64,000 bases of DNA from Marisa cornuarietis (GCA_004794655.1 SMMW01000125.1:1139501-1203500); one strand, 5' to 3'; counted from the first letter of the stretch, positions 49,204-60,630 are shown. A program made the numbers and translations. Notes: generated by a model from the sequence alone, not told the origin.

Positions 49204-49900
49204 GTCACGTGACTCCATGGCTGAGTCCGTTAAACTCTGTGTCTGGCTGCAGTGAGTTGCTCACTAGAATCACTTGTCTGTACGCTGCACGTGCCCTCAT
49301 CCTACAGACTTGTGGGATAAAACGAGACTTTGTCTACATGACGAGTGGTTAGGAAACTTCAACAGACACTAGCATGGGGGTCACGTGACTACTGTCAACT
49401 CTGCCCAGTAAGCACTCGTCCTCACAAATGTCATTTGACTAGTTTCGTAAGTAGCGTCTGCTGCATCAAGTAGTAGCGACCCGCCCCCCGCCCCCCACAC
49501 ACCTCCTCATCCCCTTCATCCCCCGTTTTACTCTCAAACTCAACCCCAACAACAGCGCAGGTTGTTGAACATAATACACAGGGTACTCAGCTGCTTGCTG
49601 CTGACATCACATTGGGAGCAATTGACTGTGAGTGATCAGTGTGTCCGGCATGAAGCCAGATGAACAGTGTATAGAGACCAGTGAAGGCGGCCAATGGTGA
49701 CATTGTCGCAAGTTTTGAGAGCTGGAAGTACTTTGACGTAAGCTGAGCGGGACACAACGAGGTCTTGTCAGCATCATGAAGAGAGCTGGAGTGGTGGGGA
49801 CACTACAGTCGGATAAACAACTTCAGACATTAGCATAAGATCACGTGACTAATGTTCAACTCGGTCAGTCTAGTGTCTGTAGTCTAGAAACAGTTGTCCA
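49204..49900. promoter_or_regulatory. Cluster of GTCACGTGAC palindromes upstream of copy 2
   Basis: GTCACGTGAC at 49204-49213 and 49380-49389, and ATCACGTGAC at 49840-49849, plus 47828 upstream. The surrounding 49330-49450 and 49810-49900 are weakly similar. GTCACGTGAC is the palindromic E-box bound by USF and MiT/TFE (CLEAR) factors in animals. Whether these control copy 2, whose promoter starts about 2.3 kb further on, is inference. Confidence 0.4.
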
Positions 49901-49989
49901 AGGACAGTGTGGTGATCACTTAAGCGACAATATTTGGTAAACTGACTTCAGGTGTTGTACAAATCAGTTCTCGTATCTCTCACTGTGTA

Positions 49990-49991
<2 letters not shown>

Positions 49992-50035
<44 letters not shown>

Positions 50036-50060
50036 CGTGTACGTGCGTGCGTGCGTGTTA
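49992..50060. repeat. (GT)n microsatellite with GTGC tail
   Basis: GT units to about 50030, then GTGCGTGC-type units. Confidence 0.95.
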
Positions 50061-50164
50061 ATCTAAATTTTAATTTGCCTTAATGCACACTCGTCGTGTC
50101 TTTTGTCTTATTCGCTTAAATCAAAAGCAGCCCCTCGATTGGGTTAGGAGGCTCGCAGATTAGA

Positions 50165-50536
50165 ATACTTTTAATAATAAATAATAATAACGGGTGGTTT
50201 TTATAGCGTATTTTTACAGTTGTAAGAGCGCTTGAGACAAGAACAAGATATGGACAACATACGAACGAACGGAAGAATGAACAACAGTACTAATGACAAA
50301 TAAAAGACAAACATACAAAACGGAAAATGGAATCAGGTAATCAGAACTAAGAGGGCCGTGAATCAACAGAGGAAGACGACCGAGGAAATAGCAATAAACA
50401 GATAGAAGGGAAAGGCTTTAGACAGAATAGCATTCTGTGGAGTGTAGTTAGGAGTATTGCTCAAGGAAGAGGTGTTTTTTCAGTGCACATTTAAAAGATG
50501 TAATGGTGAGTAAGGGACGTGTATGGAAGGGGAGAG
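50165..50536 (-). mobile_element. CR1 LINE 3' fragment, part 1
   Basis: Minus-strand end of a CR1 copy: (ATT)n tail and GCTATAAAAACC at about 50170-50200, and the C-terminus SFKCALKKHLFLEQYS near 50450. The match to the 44126 copy stops at 50536, where a solo LTR begins, and resumes at 51932. Confidence 0.78.
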
Positions 50537-51931
50537 TGTCATGAGATAACTGTAATGGGTAGGTAACAATCGGCCACTTAGTGTCTAGGGCAGCTTGTTG
50601 ACAATCCTGAGGCCCTTTGGCAAGAAAGAGGGGGCGGACGTCTAGTGTAGGGGTATTTGTTTTGAGCAGATCGCAGAAATGGCGTGCAGGGGCAGACGGC
50701 TCTAAGTGGTTTCGGCAGCCATGCGCGACTGGCCGGCTGGCCAAACGTCAACAAAGGCTAGAGGAGAGAGACACCTCGAGGGCGCGCACCTGTTTACCCG
50801 ACCACATAAGTAGAACATGGGGGAGGGAGGCTTAGACACCTATCCGGCGCCACCCGTAGGCGTGGCCAATGGTCAGAGAGGCAGATTTCTCCTTGTCGTT
50901 GGTGGCTGTACTTGTGCTGGTTGGATGATGTGAGTGTATGTATCTGTGAGAATGTAGAGATAAAAGTAGAGAGACAAGAACACACTTCACTTACTTTCGG
51001 CAATACGTCAGAGTGGACAGAGCAACTGGTCAGCAGCCGAAGCGACTTCAGCTTCCTAACGCCAGCTACCCTTCTGCCTCGAGACCGAGTCTTAAGCCAC
51101 GAGGGCAAGACTCGGGAGGAAAGAAGTTGGGTTAGAGAACCTTGAGAGAAGTAGGCGAGTCAGTGACGATGGACTGTCAGGACTGCCTGCTGTCGCAGTG
51201 AAAATCAAAGGGCTACGTAAGTGTGGGCTCGCACTACCTGTGAGAGGTAGACGTTCAACGTTAAGGCCGCTAGAAGTCGTCAGTTCTCAAGGACTGTTGG
51301 TGGTGTTCGTTTGGCGGCTGTACGAGGCATTACAGTTGTCGAAGAAACCACGTGTGTGCCCAGAAGTGTGGCAAAGCTCAAATCTGTGTCACCGGGAGAG
51401 CAGTCGTTGCTCTCTGACGTGGTTGGCAGTTTGAGGGAGAAAGACGACGGACCATCAGAAAATACTTAGAGGGAAATCGTCAGTGTGTCGTGACAGTCAG
51501 CAGAAGTATTGGACTCACAACAACCAGCTGTAACAGAGCTAAGTTGGTGCGCTTGCGAGTGTGTATGGTAGTTGTAAAAGAGGCAACAGCACTGTAACAT
51601 CAGAAGTGTGCTTTAGCACGGATAGTATTGGGACCCCCCTAGACGAGTCCATTTGCTTGTATTCATTGTTTGCAATGCATTTGTATGAATAAATCTTTTC
51701 TTATTGTTATACGTTAAAATCACACGTCGTTGAGTATTGTGTCGGGGGAAGAGCAGGGGTGGGGGCTCGCGAGCCAAGTAGTGAAACTGAATGAGCGACG
51801 TGTGATTATCGTGTGTTTCCCCTGCAGCTTATGTTGGCGTGGGCGGCTAGTGTTGAGTAACTAATGCCCACGTGCCCGTTACCCGGGGCCAGTATTCACG
51901 TTCTGGCTGAGAGACCAGGAATACTGTCACA
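50537..51931. mobile_element. Solo LTR, 1,395 bp
   Basis: It starts TGTCATGAG and ends ACTGTCACA (TG...CA), flanked by GAGAG (50532-50536) and GAGAA (51932-51936), a 5-bp target duplication with one change. Removing it restores an uninterrupted CR1 sequence (GGAAGGGGAGAG|AGTTCCATTG). An AATAAA lies at about 51689, which fits a + strand LTR with polyadenylation signal. No second LTR or internal region is present, so this is a recombination remnant. The family is unknown and unlike the Ty3 LTR at 5831. Confidence 0.72.
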
Positions 51932-52165
51932 GAGAAAGTTCCATTGTTTTGTAACTGCAAATTCTGTGACTATATTATGTTGTTGTACAGGTGTCAGGAA
52001 TAGTGAGGAGATGGTTGTCAGATGATTAGCGTAGTTGTATGGTTGGAATGTAGGGCAAGAAAAGTTCAGGGAAAAAGTCAGTACAAGAGGCTGCAAAGAA
52101 ATGAAAAGACAGAGCAGACAGTTTGTACTGAATGTCAGGATGGATATTTCAAGAGGAGTTCAGTC
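51932..52165 (-). mobile_element. CR1 LINE 3' fragment, part 2
   Basis: Continues part 1: on the minus strand TKQWNFLCDSI and the SLNFSCPTFQPYNY segment match the CR1 C-terminus (AKQWNSLPFHI; SLNFSSLTLRPDNY) in shifted frames. 5' end truncated. Confidence 0.72.
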
Positions 52166-52199
52166 CCCACATGTCTATTTCCATGACAACACGTTGACC

Positions 52200-52510
52200 T
52201 ATTCTCTATATGACAATAATCTCGTGTACTTGTGATGTGACAAAATATACTGACACATTCTACACTTGGACCTTGTGTCGCACCGTGTGATGCCTGCCTT
52301 ACTGCTGGCCACCTTCCTTCCTGCTGCGGTGACGGCGGGCGATGGTGGCTGAGGCTGAAGTCGTCTGTCGCTCACATCACTTGACTCAGGGATGGAATCA
52401 GACCTCGCAGTCCTCGTATTTCTGCGAGTTTCGTGTTAAACACAGTCTTTCATTCTTCGTCTTCAGCCTTCAGGTCCCTGTCAACATGTTCTAATACTTT
52501 ACACACTCAG
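52200..52510 (+). promoter_or_regulatory. Promoter unit C and 5' UTR exon of copy 2
   Basis: Paralogous to the 3' part of unit B (14030-14259): ACTGACACATTCTACACTTG, CACCGTGTGATGCC, GCGATGGTGGCTGAGGCTG. It ends ...ACACTCAG at 52510 with donor GTAAGTGTCAGCC, matching copy 1's GTAAGTGTCAGC. Its upstream half is replaced by the CR1 fragment, so it lacks the part of unit B with the E-box/CRE site. Confidence 0.62.
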
Positions 52511-53171
52511 GTAAGTGTCAGCCAAAGACAGAATGACGGTGAAGGATCAGTGTCAAGTTGCAAAAAGAAATTCATCTTTAGCTTAAAGTTAGTGATATAC
52601 AATTTAGTTAATGATGTATAGTTTAGTCAGTGATTTACAGTCTAGTTAATGATGCATAATTTTGGGCAAGTGGGGAAAGCCGAAGTTAGCTCTGCGTTCG
52701 TTGCCATTCGCGTTTCTCTCGTTCCGTCTCTAATAAATTTTCATTCTTAAAGAAGTCAATAAATTTAATAAATGAGTGACCTAAGAACAAAACAAGTGAT
52801 GCTAAATGGCTATGTATTATTTTCTGACAATAATAATTGTTTCCTTATTCTGACTGTAAATGCTAAACAAAGGCAACGACGTGTCTCAACTCTAATGTGA
52901 CATCACTGAATGACTACAGTTGTCTGCACTCTACTGTCAATGAATAACTGCATGCTTTTCACTAAGCATGTACTACTCTGTGGGTTTCCAGTTCATAATG
53001 TTACCTTAGCTGTACTCAGCTTATAGTGTTCTGCGGTTATCCTGTCCATAGTGTTTATCAGTTCCACTCAGCGAGTATCAGTCTGTGAGTTTCTTGTCCT
53101 AAGGAAGAGCGCAGACTACAGACGCTACCTTCGACAGAATGGGTCCTATACAGGGGAGACCACTGTCAACA

Positions 53172-53204
53172 ATGTCTGGTTATCTGTCGTCTGCTCCCCA
53201 ACAG
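53172..53204 (+). CDS. Copy 2 exon 1 (coding part)
   Basis: ATG TCT GGT... encodes MSGYLSSAPQQ, 33 nt as in copy 1, directly before donor GTGAGA (53205). The exon's 5' UTR probably starts at the TTTCCAG acceptor near 52990. Confidence 0.68.
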
Positions 53205-54147
53205 GTGAGACAAGGACAGGTGCGATCAGTCTCATCCCTGACTTACTAGGCTAAGTATGGCAGGGGGTGCTTTAGTAAGAACACAGCGAAAGAGAGCTTT
53301 AAGTCCAAACTTCTATCAACAATTAAATTTTGTCTACAACGACATCACGAACGCTAAGTGAAAATCACTCGAATAAGAGAACAAAGTATCACAAAAACAT
53401 AAACCGGTGGTATTTTATGAGGCATGAGAAATTTTATAATAATATTTTTCTTTTAAGCAGGAAGTGACGAAAGGGTATTTCTAAAAATAGCGCCGTCTGC
53501 ATGAGCTGAACTCGAAAAAATATGCCATTTTGGGAAAAAGAAAACTGACCAGGTCACAATGTGTTGTTACTGAATGTTCTCTTCGACACTCAGATGGAGT
53601 TAGCTTGTACTCATGAAGGAAATCCTAAAGATAATGGCAGCAAACGCCAGTGGATTAACTTTGTTCAGAGATGTGTATATAATATCTGTGTATATATGTG
53701 TATATACTTGTATATATGTGTATACATATATTTATATATATGTGTGTATATTTGTGTATATAAATATCTCTGCTTTGTTTCATTTTCTGTCCCCCACCCC
53801 CCAAACAAAAAATCGCTTCTTGAACGCGACAATCTGAGCGATGTTTACTCATTTGACTCTAAGACTTTCAAAGATTTGCAGAACTGAACCACAATCACTG
53901 TTACAAATACTACCTGATCGCAAGAGAACTCTTCAGTATAGTATATTTCTCCTGCTTTCCTAGTGGCAGGTGAAAATGCCGATGTTTGCATGATTTCGTC
54001 TTAACATTTATGCATATCTGAGTACAGATGTTATGGGAATTATTATTTTAAAATGAACTTAACCCGATCATAAAGAAAGCATGTTGCACTCAGCTTCCTT
54101 TAATCAACTGAAGCTGTAAATATGTTACACATCGCACAGTTAGTGCC

Positions 54148-54190
<43 letters not shown>

Positions 54191-55950
54191 TGTTAAAAGT
54201 AAGGCTCTTTTCTTTTGGTTTAGTATAATACTGGCGGACATATTTTCAATACTCCAGTATCATCTCGGTGATGTAGATGGTGTTCAGTTTCATGATGTTC
54301 TCCTCTCACTGTAATAACTATCACAGACACAGCTCCCTAAGGGAAGAGGTGGAAGACAAAGTTCTAGAGGTCGAGGCCGGGTGCAAGTTTACCTACACGC
54401 CGTGACTGATCAACAGGCTGAGTTACTTACAGATACAGGTGAGTGGAGTTTTTAAAGACGCTTAAATTTTTAGGGGTAGTAGATGGCAGTATGAAAAAAA
54501 GTAAACAAGAGTGAAGTAAACTGCATTCAAATGTAAGCATCACAATTTGTAAATGCACGCAAAATGGCGGAGAACAGATAGAGAAATAATAATGATAATG
54601 ATGAGTTTGATCATCACGTGTACAGGGATAGTGATGTGTAGCTGATTTACGAAGATTTTTAAGAAGACTTACCAATAGCGTCATCAGCCATTACAGTTGC
54701 TCGTAACGATAAATACTAAATGTAAAAGCAGTTGTTTGTTAATTGTTTCGACAAATATATATGCACATTGATAATCACAAATAAATATATTTTAAGCGAA
54801 CACGCGTCCCCTTGAAGAGGTGAAGAAGATGTCAGGCGCTGAGGTAGAGTTTGACTTCAACCCCTCACCTGTACCAGGTATGAAGGTTCTCAACATCCGC
54901 GGTGTTCCTTCTCAGATCAACGCAGCGGTTAGTCTCGTCAGTCAGAAGACTGGTTCAAAGGTTTGTTTGTTTGTGTGCTTGTTTGTTTGTTTAAAAATAC
55001 AAGTTGATTAGAAGATAGGCACATTCCATAGTAGATAATAAAATTTCGAGACTGACCCCTCTCTAATTCTACACAAGTAATGTTTGAACACAAATAATCT
55101 ACACAGAACCAAATCTCTTTAAGGATGATAGGCCATGTATATTTTAATTGCCAAAATGGTTTTGACACAGGAAACATTATCAGACCAAGCCCAGACATTC
55201 TGGCTACAGTGGGTTGAGGCCGCGTTCCCTGATCTCGACTCTCGCGCCTACTTCCTGCCTCCTGTCTACATCAACCGCGTGCCGATGACCAGACAGTCGA
55301 CTGCAGGTCAGGATGTTCTCGTCCTACAGTCAGGTCAGTCAGGTCAGTTAGGACAGTCAACACAGACTGGTCATCCTGGTCAGTCAGGTCAGTCAGGTCA
55401 GTCGGCGAATATTCCATCCACTGCTGCTTCCATCCCTCAGCCACCTCGCGTTCAGGACAGCGACATCAGAGACGATGCAGCCATGCAAAGGGTGCTCTTG
55501 TGTCTCCAAACACTGTGTAAAGACAAGAAAGAAGTGATGGTTGGACTGACTCAGCTTCAGTTCGGCCAGTATCTGGGAGAACCTTGTTACACTGCTGCAG
55601 CTGCACAGCTCCCCCTACCGGCCAACCTTCCTTCTGCTCTGCCACGAAACTGGCAACAGGGCGACTTTGATGTGCTTCTCATTCATCGACATTTCGGTTT
55701 AGTCACCTGCGAAGTGAAGGCATTTGGCGACAACACTCAGGCACTCAATATGTCTAAAGACGATAAAGACAAAATCATTAGAAAGAAGCTGAAAGAGGCC
55801 ATGTCACAGCTGAACAAGGCGGAGGCCATGTTGTCTCACCTGGTGTCCGACATCGCTAAGGGTCTGCCAGTCACTAAGACCATCGCCTTCCCCAACCTTA
55901 CGACTGACGAAGTTCAACAAGCAATCTCCTGCGACACTCAACTCACTCAG
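53172..55950 (+). CDS. Copy 2: KH-NERD gene, first four coding exons
   Basis: Exons 53172-53204, 54327-54438, 54797-54960 and 55171-55950 keep an open frame in the same phases as copy 1 and encode 362 residues plus a split codon: GR-rich start, KH domain and NERD nuclease with GDFDV and CEVKAFGD. Exons 1-3 have the same lengths as in copy 1; exon 4 is 21 nt longer because of a Gly-Gln-Ser repeat. No exon homologous to 5-8 was found up to 64000. Either the remaining exons lie beyond a transposon-filled intron longer than 8 kb, or the copy is truncated after the nuclease. Confidence 0.75.
53345..54090 (+). mobile_element. P-like (THAP) element remnant, second copy
   Basis: Shares with 18130-19445: ACAAAGTATCACAAAAACATA, CAGGAAGTGACGAAA, the THAP-coding segment (PKDNGSKRQWINFVQ) and the 3' block CTTCTTGAACGCGACAATCTGAG...GATCATAAAGAAA. 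The inverted ends are no longer recognisable. A (TATATG)n tract at 53672-53765 replaces part of the interior. It lies in intron 1 of copy 2. Confidence 0.68.
54148..54190. repeat. (ATC)n microsatellite
   Basis: About 14 TCA units. Confidence 0.96.
54327..54438 (+). CDS. Copy 2 exon 2 (RGG-like and KH beta-1)
   Basis: 112 nt if the acceptor is TATCACAG at 54326; a second acceptor (ACACAG at 54332) gives the same phase. It encodes KGRGGRQSSRGRGRVQVYLH, a short RGG-type stretch leading into the KH strand. Donor GTGAGT at 54439. More Arg-rich than copy 1. Confidence 0.72.
54797..54960 (+). CDS. Copy 2 exon 3 (KH domain core)
   Basis: 164 nt, acceptor TTTTAAG at 54796, donor GTTTGT at 54961. TRPLEEVKKMSGAEVEFD and VLNIRGVPSQINAAVSLVSQ form the KH core. 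The entry codon is split as in copy 1. Confidence 0.8.
55171..55950 (+). CDS. Copy 2 exon 4 (NERD-type nuclease domain)
   Basis: 780 nt, acceptor TTTTGACACAG at 55170, donor GTTTCA at 55951, phase 0. The flanks of the variable linker are nearly identical to copy 1 (FWLQW.EAAFPDLDS; PPVYINRVPMTRQS; VQDSDIRDDAAMQ). The linker itself is a Gly-Gln-Ser repeat (about 55320-55415). The catalytic segment GDFDVLLIHRHFGLVTCEVK is intact. Confidence 0.85.
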
Positions 55951-56189
55951 GTTTCACTTCTCTTCTCTCCACTTTACACACATAAATACGTCCTTCATCA
56001 AATCATCTAACTTTTATCTATAAAAAGTGAAATTAGTTTACTAACAGTATATGACTATTGAATGGTATCTTCTAAATATGCTGATGTTTTAAAAGGTTGT
56101 TATGTCTAGCGAAATGCCGGGAGGATGGGTGGGGTCGGGACTTCTCGAGCTGGAAAGTGATGGGTTATCTGTGCCCACTCCTCTTGAAC

Positions 56190-58110
56190 CTCGTCTCGTC
56201 CAGTCCGTGTCGCAACCAACTCACAAAAGGGATCACATCTTGGACTGGGTCATACATCGACCTGATGACCACTTAGTTCAGTCAGTTAAGGTTTCTAACG
56301 ATTTCTCATTTGACACTACTGTGTACTGATCGAATGACCATCATCGGTGCCAGTTTTTAGACCCACTCGATCTTAACGAAATGTAGATAGACTGGCATTC
56401 GCACAGCAGAACCACTGCCTACTGTCTACCCTGTTTCACGGCTGCCGCAAGTGTTTAGCGATTATTTCACCAGAAAGATATCGGAGAGTTGATCATCTTT
56501 AGACTCGGTGTCGGCGCTTGACAACATCTCCTGTGATGTCCTCCTAGGGTGCTTCATGACCAAATTTCTCCTAGTCTCTGAGGCCGATGTGAAAGGGATT
56601 ATTCTAAAAGCTAAACCAACAACTTGCGAGTGAGATCCAATGTCCACAAGCTTTCTGCTTGATTGTCTTGATATTTTACTTCCTTCCATCACAAATATTG
56701 TAAATGTCAGCTTGTCGTCAAATGTTTTCCCATCTTTGTTCAAAAATGCGCTGGTGAGGCCACTTCTTTAGAAATCCAAGCTTTATGTCAGTGTGCTGAA
56801 CAACTACCGCCCAGTCTCCAGCTTGTCTTTTCTCTCTAACATCATAGAGAAAATAGTTCTGACACAGCTCTGGACATACTTATAAAACCACCATCTTCTC
56901 CCACAAGCTCAGTCGGCATATAGACCCTTTCACAGCACCGAGACCACTCTTATTAAAATAACAACAGACATATTATCTGCTCTTAACTCTATTGGACCTG
57001 TCTGCTGCATTCGACACAATAGACCACTCTCTGCTCCTTCATAGACTCCACAACCTCTACTGAATTTCTGGACCTGCCCTCTCATGGTTCAGCTCCTATC
57101 TCACTGATAGGACCCAGACTGTGGTAATTGATGGTCAAACATCTCACCCTGCTCCACTTCTCTGTGGTGTTCCCCAAGGCTCAGTACTTGGCTCAGTTCT
57201 CTTCATCCTGTATACTGCCACTTTCATCATGCATTCGGTCTCATCAGGTTTCTCATCAATCCTATGCTGACGACACGCAGCTTTACTGTTCTACTCCACC
57301 GGCTGAGTCTCACTCTGCTATTAGCTCTATAGAAGCTTGTATCAGCGATGTCAAGGGCTGGATGGTAAAAACAAGCTTAAACTAAACGATGATAAAACGG
57401 AAGCCCTCTTGTGCCATAGAAGGAGACATCAACCTTCACTCGTCAGTCTGCCCAATCACATCAAGGTGGGCGACAGCAACATCACCTTCACGTCATCTGT
57501 TAGGAATCTGGGATTTATTGTCACTGATGACACTCGATAGACATGTAGCATCTGTCTGTCGGTCTGCCTATTATGAGCTCCGTAAGATCAGTGCCATCCG
57601 TCACTTTCTCTCTACACGCACTACCAACACTCTTGTCTGTGTGTTTGTTCTTTCTCGACTTGACTACTGCAACTCCTTGCTGGCAGGCTGCCCCTCATCC
57701 CTCATTCAGAGACTCCAGAGAGTACAGAACTCCGCTGCGCGTCTGGTGCTTAGAGCAAGGAAACGGGACCATGTCACTCCTCTCCTTCGTTTTCTACACT
57801 GGCTACCCATCCGTTCTCGCATTCAGTACAAACTGTCTGTGCTGTGTTTTAATTTCTTTGCAGGCTCCTGTCCTGACTATTTCTCTGAACTTCTCATCCC
57901 TTACTCTCCGGCCAGACAACTCCGCTCTTCGTCGGATGACCGTATCCTAACTGTTCCTGTCACCAGAACAACATATGGTCACAGGAATTTTGGTTACTGT
58001 GCTGCAAAACAATGGAACTCTCTCCCTTTCCATATCCGCCACCTTCCTACAATTGAATCCTTCAAATCTGCACCGAAAACGCACCTCTTCCTTGAGCATT
58101 ACTCCTAACA
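56190..58110 (+). mobile_element. CR1 LINE, degenerate, internally deleted
   Basis: A short endonuclease piece (QPTHKRDHILDWVIHRP) joins directly to the RT region (56460 on; NNYRPVSSLSFLSNIIEK-like, then [12 protein letters not shown] at about 57260), with stops and frame changes, and an almost clean C-terminus (AYYELRKISAIRHFLSTR, LHWLPIRSRIQYK, HLFLEHYS) ending at 58108. Same subfamily as 44126. It lies 240 bp after copy 2 exon 4, in its presumed intron 4. Confidence 0.83.
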
Positions 58111-58829
58111 CAGTCCACACAATGGTCGTCCTTCTTACCTTCCTTCCGCTCTTGCTACTTGTCTACCCATCTTTCTCTGCAAAAGGTATTACTAGAGACT
58201 GTCTTATATAAGCTCAGCTTTGTCATAGAGTTCACTTGGTGTCGGCAGTCATTTAGGCAGAGGTAAACCACTCACGATGGCTCTGCGGCGGCAGACTGGC
58301 AGTGGTGTCACACAAGACACATTGTAGTAGACAACTGTAGACACATTGCTCCTATTCACTTATAGATAGACATCTGTAAGTAAGCCTTGGTGCATGATTG
58401 TCACTGCTGTCTCCAACTGCAGCCTCATATTAAGTGCTCACAACAATTAACAGCAGCACCAGTGACGTAGATAATCTCATCCACAGCTACGTGCGGCTGC
58501 CCGCTGTTACTTCAGACGTCAGAACTCGAACATTTTATTGACTTAGGGCCATTTCAGCCATTGTCACTCAAAGTGAGCATATAGGGTTAATCCTCTCATA
58601 CATACAATCACCTATCCATTCATGCTCATCCCGTCGTACACATGCACTGTACAGTAGTCCTCTCACACACCCACTCATCTTAACACCTCTTCATTTATAC
58701 TCTCTCATCCCTACCCTACATAGACACATAGTATGTACACATACATTATGGCAACTTTCAGATGTCAATATTATGAAACAAAAAGGGCATTTTTCAAGCA
58801 GGGCAGCATCCATATACAGAGGGTATCAA
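58111..58829. other. Unassigned stretch between LINE fragments
   Basis: Probably 3' UTR of the flanking LINEs. No gene recognised. Confidence 0.45.
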
Positions 58830-60030
58830 TCAGACTTCACATATATCAACTTCGCTTATCTCCCTTCTTCTCCTTAAACATTTATGAATATACCATGCCA
58901 GTTGTCGTATTCTTCCTGCTTTCTCGGATGATAGTATCTGCACAAGATATTGTTTTTGATTGTGTTGTGAGACTTGCTGGAGATATTTGGGTCGAAGGTC
59001 TACATATCTGGGATATTGAAAAAGGACATGGGTTTCATCCTCTATATAATTTGTACAGAAAGGGCATTTGTTTGTGTTTTCTGTCCTTTGTTGTATAAAA
59101 CGATTTTTATGGGTATTTATCTCGCTCACACCTAGCCGAAAGCGTACTAAAACATCCCTGAAAATTTTAATGTTGACATAGTCAAAGTACAGCTCTGGCA
59201 CGAGAGTGGATTTGTGCGATCTGTATAACTGATACTGTTCACTATTCCTCATGTTTGCCACCCACGTTTGCTGGGTGACATCTATCACTCTACGTTTGAA
59301 AGTAGCGAGAAACATTTTATCGTCTCCTACTCCTTGGTTTACCCATACCAGATCAAAACCCATAGCTCCTAGGGCTACTCTCACTTTTGTTACCCAGTTT
59401 GTTTTGCCTTGTTCATCAAGATTAAATAGTAATTGGTATGCTTGTTTGGGTATGCGGTTCATGGGCTTTTTTGTCACTCGGAGCCAGAATTTAATAGTTC
59501 TCAGATAGCAACTGACGATGAGCGGATACCTTCGCCATATATCATCTCTGATGGAGTAAGTATGGGGACAGTCAAAAACTTCTTGCATGCGTAAAGGTGT
59601 ACCTTTTCGACAGGACTATTATCATGGAGAAGTCCCCATACTTCGGATGCATATAGAAGGGTTGGTTGTACTACTGCGTCGAAGAGTTTAAAAAAAGTCT
59701 GTCTACTCATGTTGTCAATGTTTTTAAGGCTCTAACTATGTCAAACGTAGCATTTTTCCCTCTTACCGCTAACTGCTTAGCCCCTTGGAACGAGCTCATG
59801 GTTGTTGTAAAAGTAAAGCCTAGGTACACGTAGCTGTTAACTACTTCTAGGGCTGTTTCTCCTATGGACCACTTTTCCCGTCTTCCCAAGAAACCCCCCT
59901 TCCATTACCTTAGTTTTGCTACAGTTAATTTCTAGTCCTAGCTTCTGGCATGTCTTAGCGAGGCAGTTTAGCTGGTTTTGAAGACCAGCTGGTGTGCTTG
60001 ATAAGAGTACCAGGTCGTCTGCAAACATCA
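58830..60030 (-). pseudogene. LINE reverse transcriptase C-terminal fragment
   Basis: From 60028 down: MFADDLVLLSS, LGLEINCSKTKVM, VNSYVYLGFTF, PTLLYASEVWG, and a 252-residue frame (58830-59588) with WLRVTKKP, WVTKVRVALGAMGFDLVW and a Cys-rich CPFCTNYIEDETHVLF end. Same family as 19468 and 31640, with frame changes at about 59890 and 59700. The upstream RT core is lost. Confidence 0.78.
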
Positions 60031-60337
60031 GAATGAACAGTTCAACTAGACCGGGGCAAAGCTGAATACTTTAGACGTCAGAGAGTTGTAGTGTGATGTC
60101 ACCAGGCACATGAAAAAAGTTATAATTATTTTCATGTAAACAGTTGCTTTTGAATGGGTATGCTCCTGCTGCTGCTCTTGAAAAATTTAAGTTTAACTTG
60201 CAGTTGGAAGATCCAGTTAACTAGATTACCATCAGTGGTGATCGTGCTTTGTGTCCAGATCTCAGCTGGGTGTGCAGGTAAGATAGATCTACTTTCTAAA
60301 TCTTTAAATTTTACAAATTGTCATTGCTACTGTTTTC

Positions 60338-60450
60338 AGTCAGTCAGTCGTCCCTTGCCTGGCACCTGGCGTTGGGAGATCACATTGATAGACGCGGCAG
60401 CTGACAGGGGCCGCCACTCTTGCCTATTGTGGGCGATAGTCAGCAGGGGC
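60338..60450 (-). mobile_element. RTE LINE 3' end fragment
   Basis: The minus strand reads TIAHNRQEWRPLSAAASINV..., matching the last residues of the ORF at 14805 (TIAQNMQEWRALSAAASIHV), and ends with the same (CTGA)n tail at 60338-60348. It is cut off where the Harbinger-like end begins. Confidence 0.82.
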
Positions 60451-60630
60451 CAGTTGCGTTGCTCGGGCGTAGCTGGGCCCCTGTTAGTCCGGACTAAACC
60501 CCCTAGTACCAGACTAACTAGTCCCTTCATTTACGCCGGTTGCACTGCTCTGGACTAAGCTAGCGACTAGCGACGTCTGAACTAGTCGCTACGGACTAGT
60601 GGGTTTACAAAAACCTTCACTGGATTCGAC
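60446..60630. repeat. Palindrome-rich Harbinger terminus
   Basis: GGGGCCAG and CTGGGCCCC are inverted over 36 bp; TTAGTCCGGACTAA is a perfect 14-bp palindrome; CTAGCGACTAGCGACG...CTAGTCGCTACGGACTAG adds further inverted segments. Confidence 0.55.

Noticed and set aside
50794..51434. ORFs inside the solo LTR as host exons
   Set aside because: No domain, no paired splice sites, and the whole unit is explained by an LTR with a target duplication.
54955..55011. Read-through of copy 2 exon 3 into a VCLFVCLFVCL tail
   Set aside because: It is a GTTTGTTT slippage tract after a good GTTTGT donor, and the copy 1 donor is at the same place.
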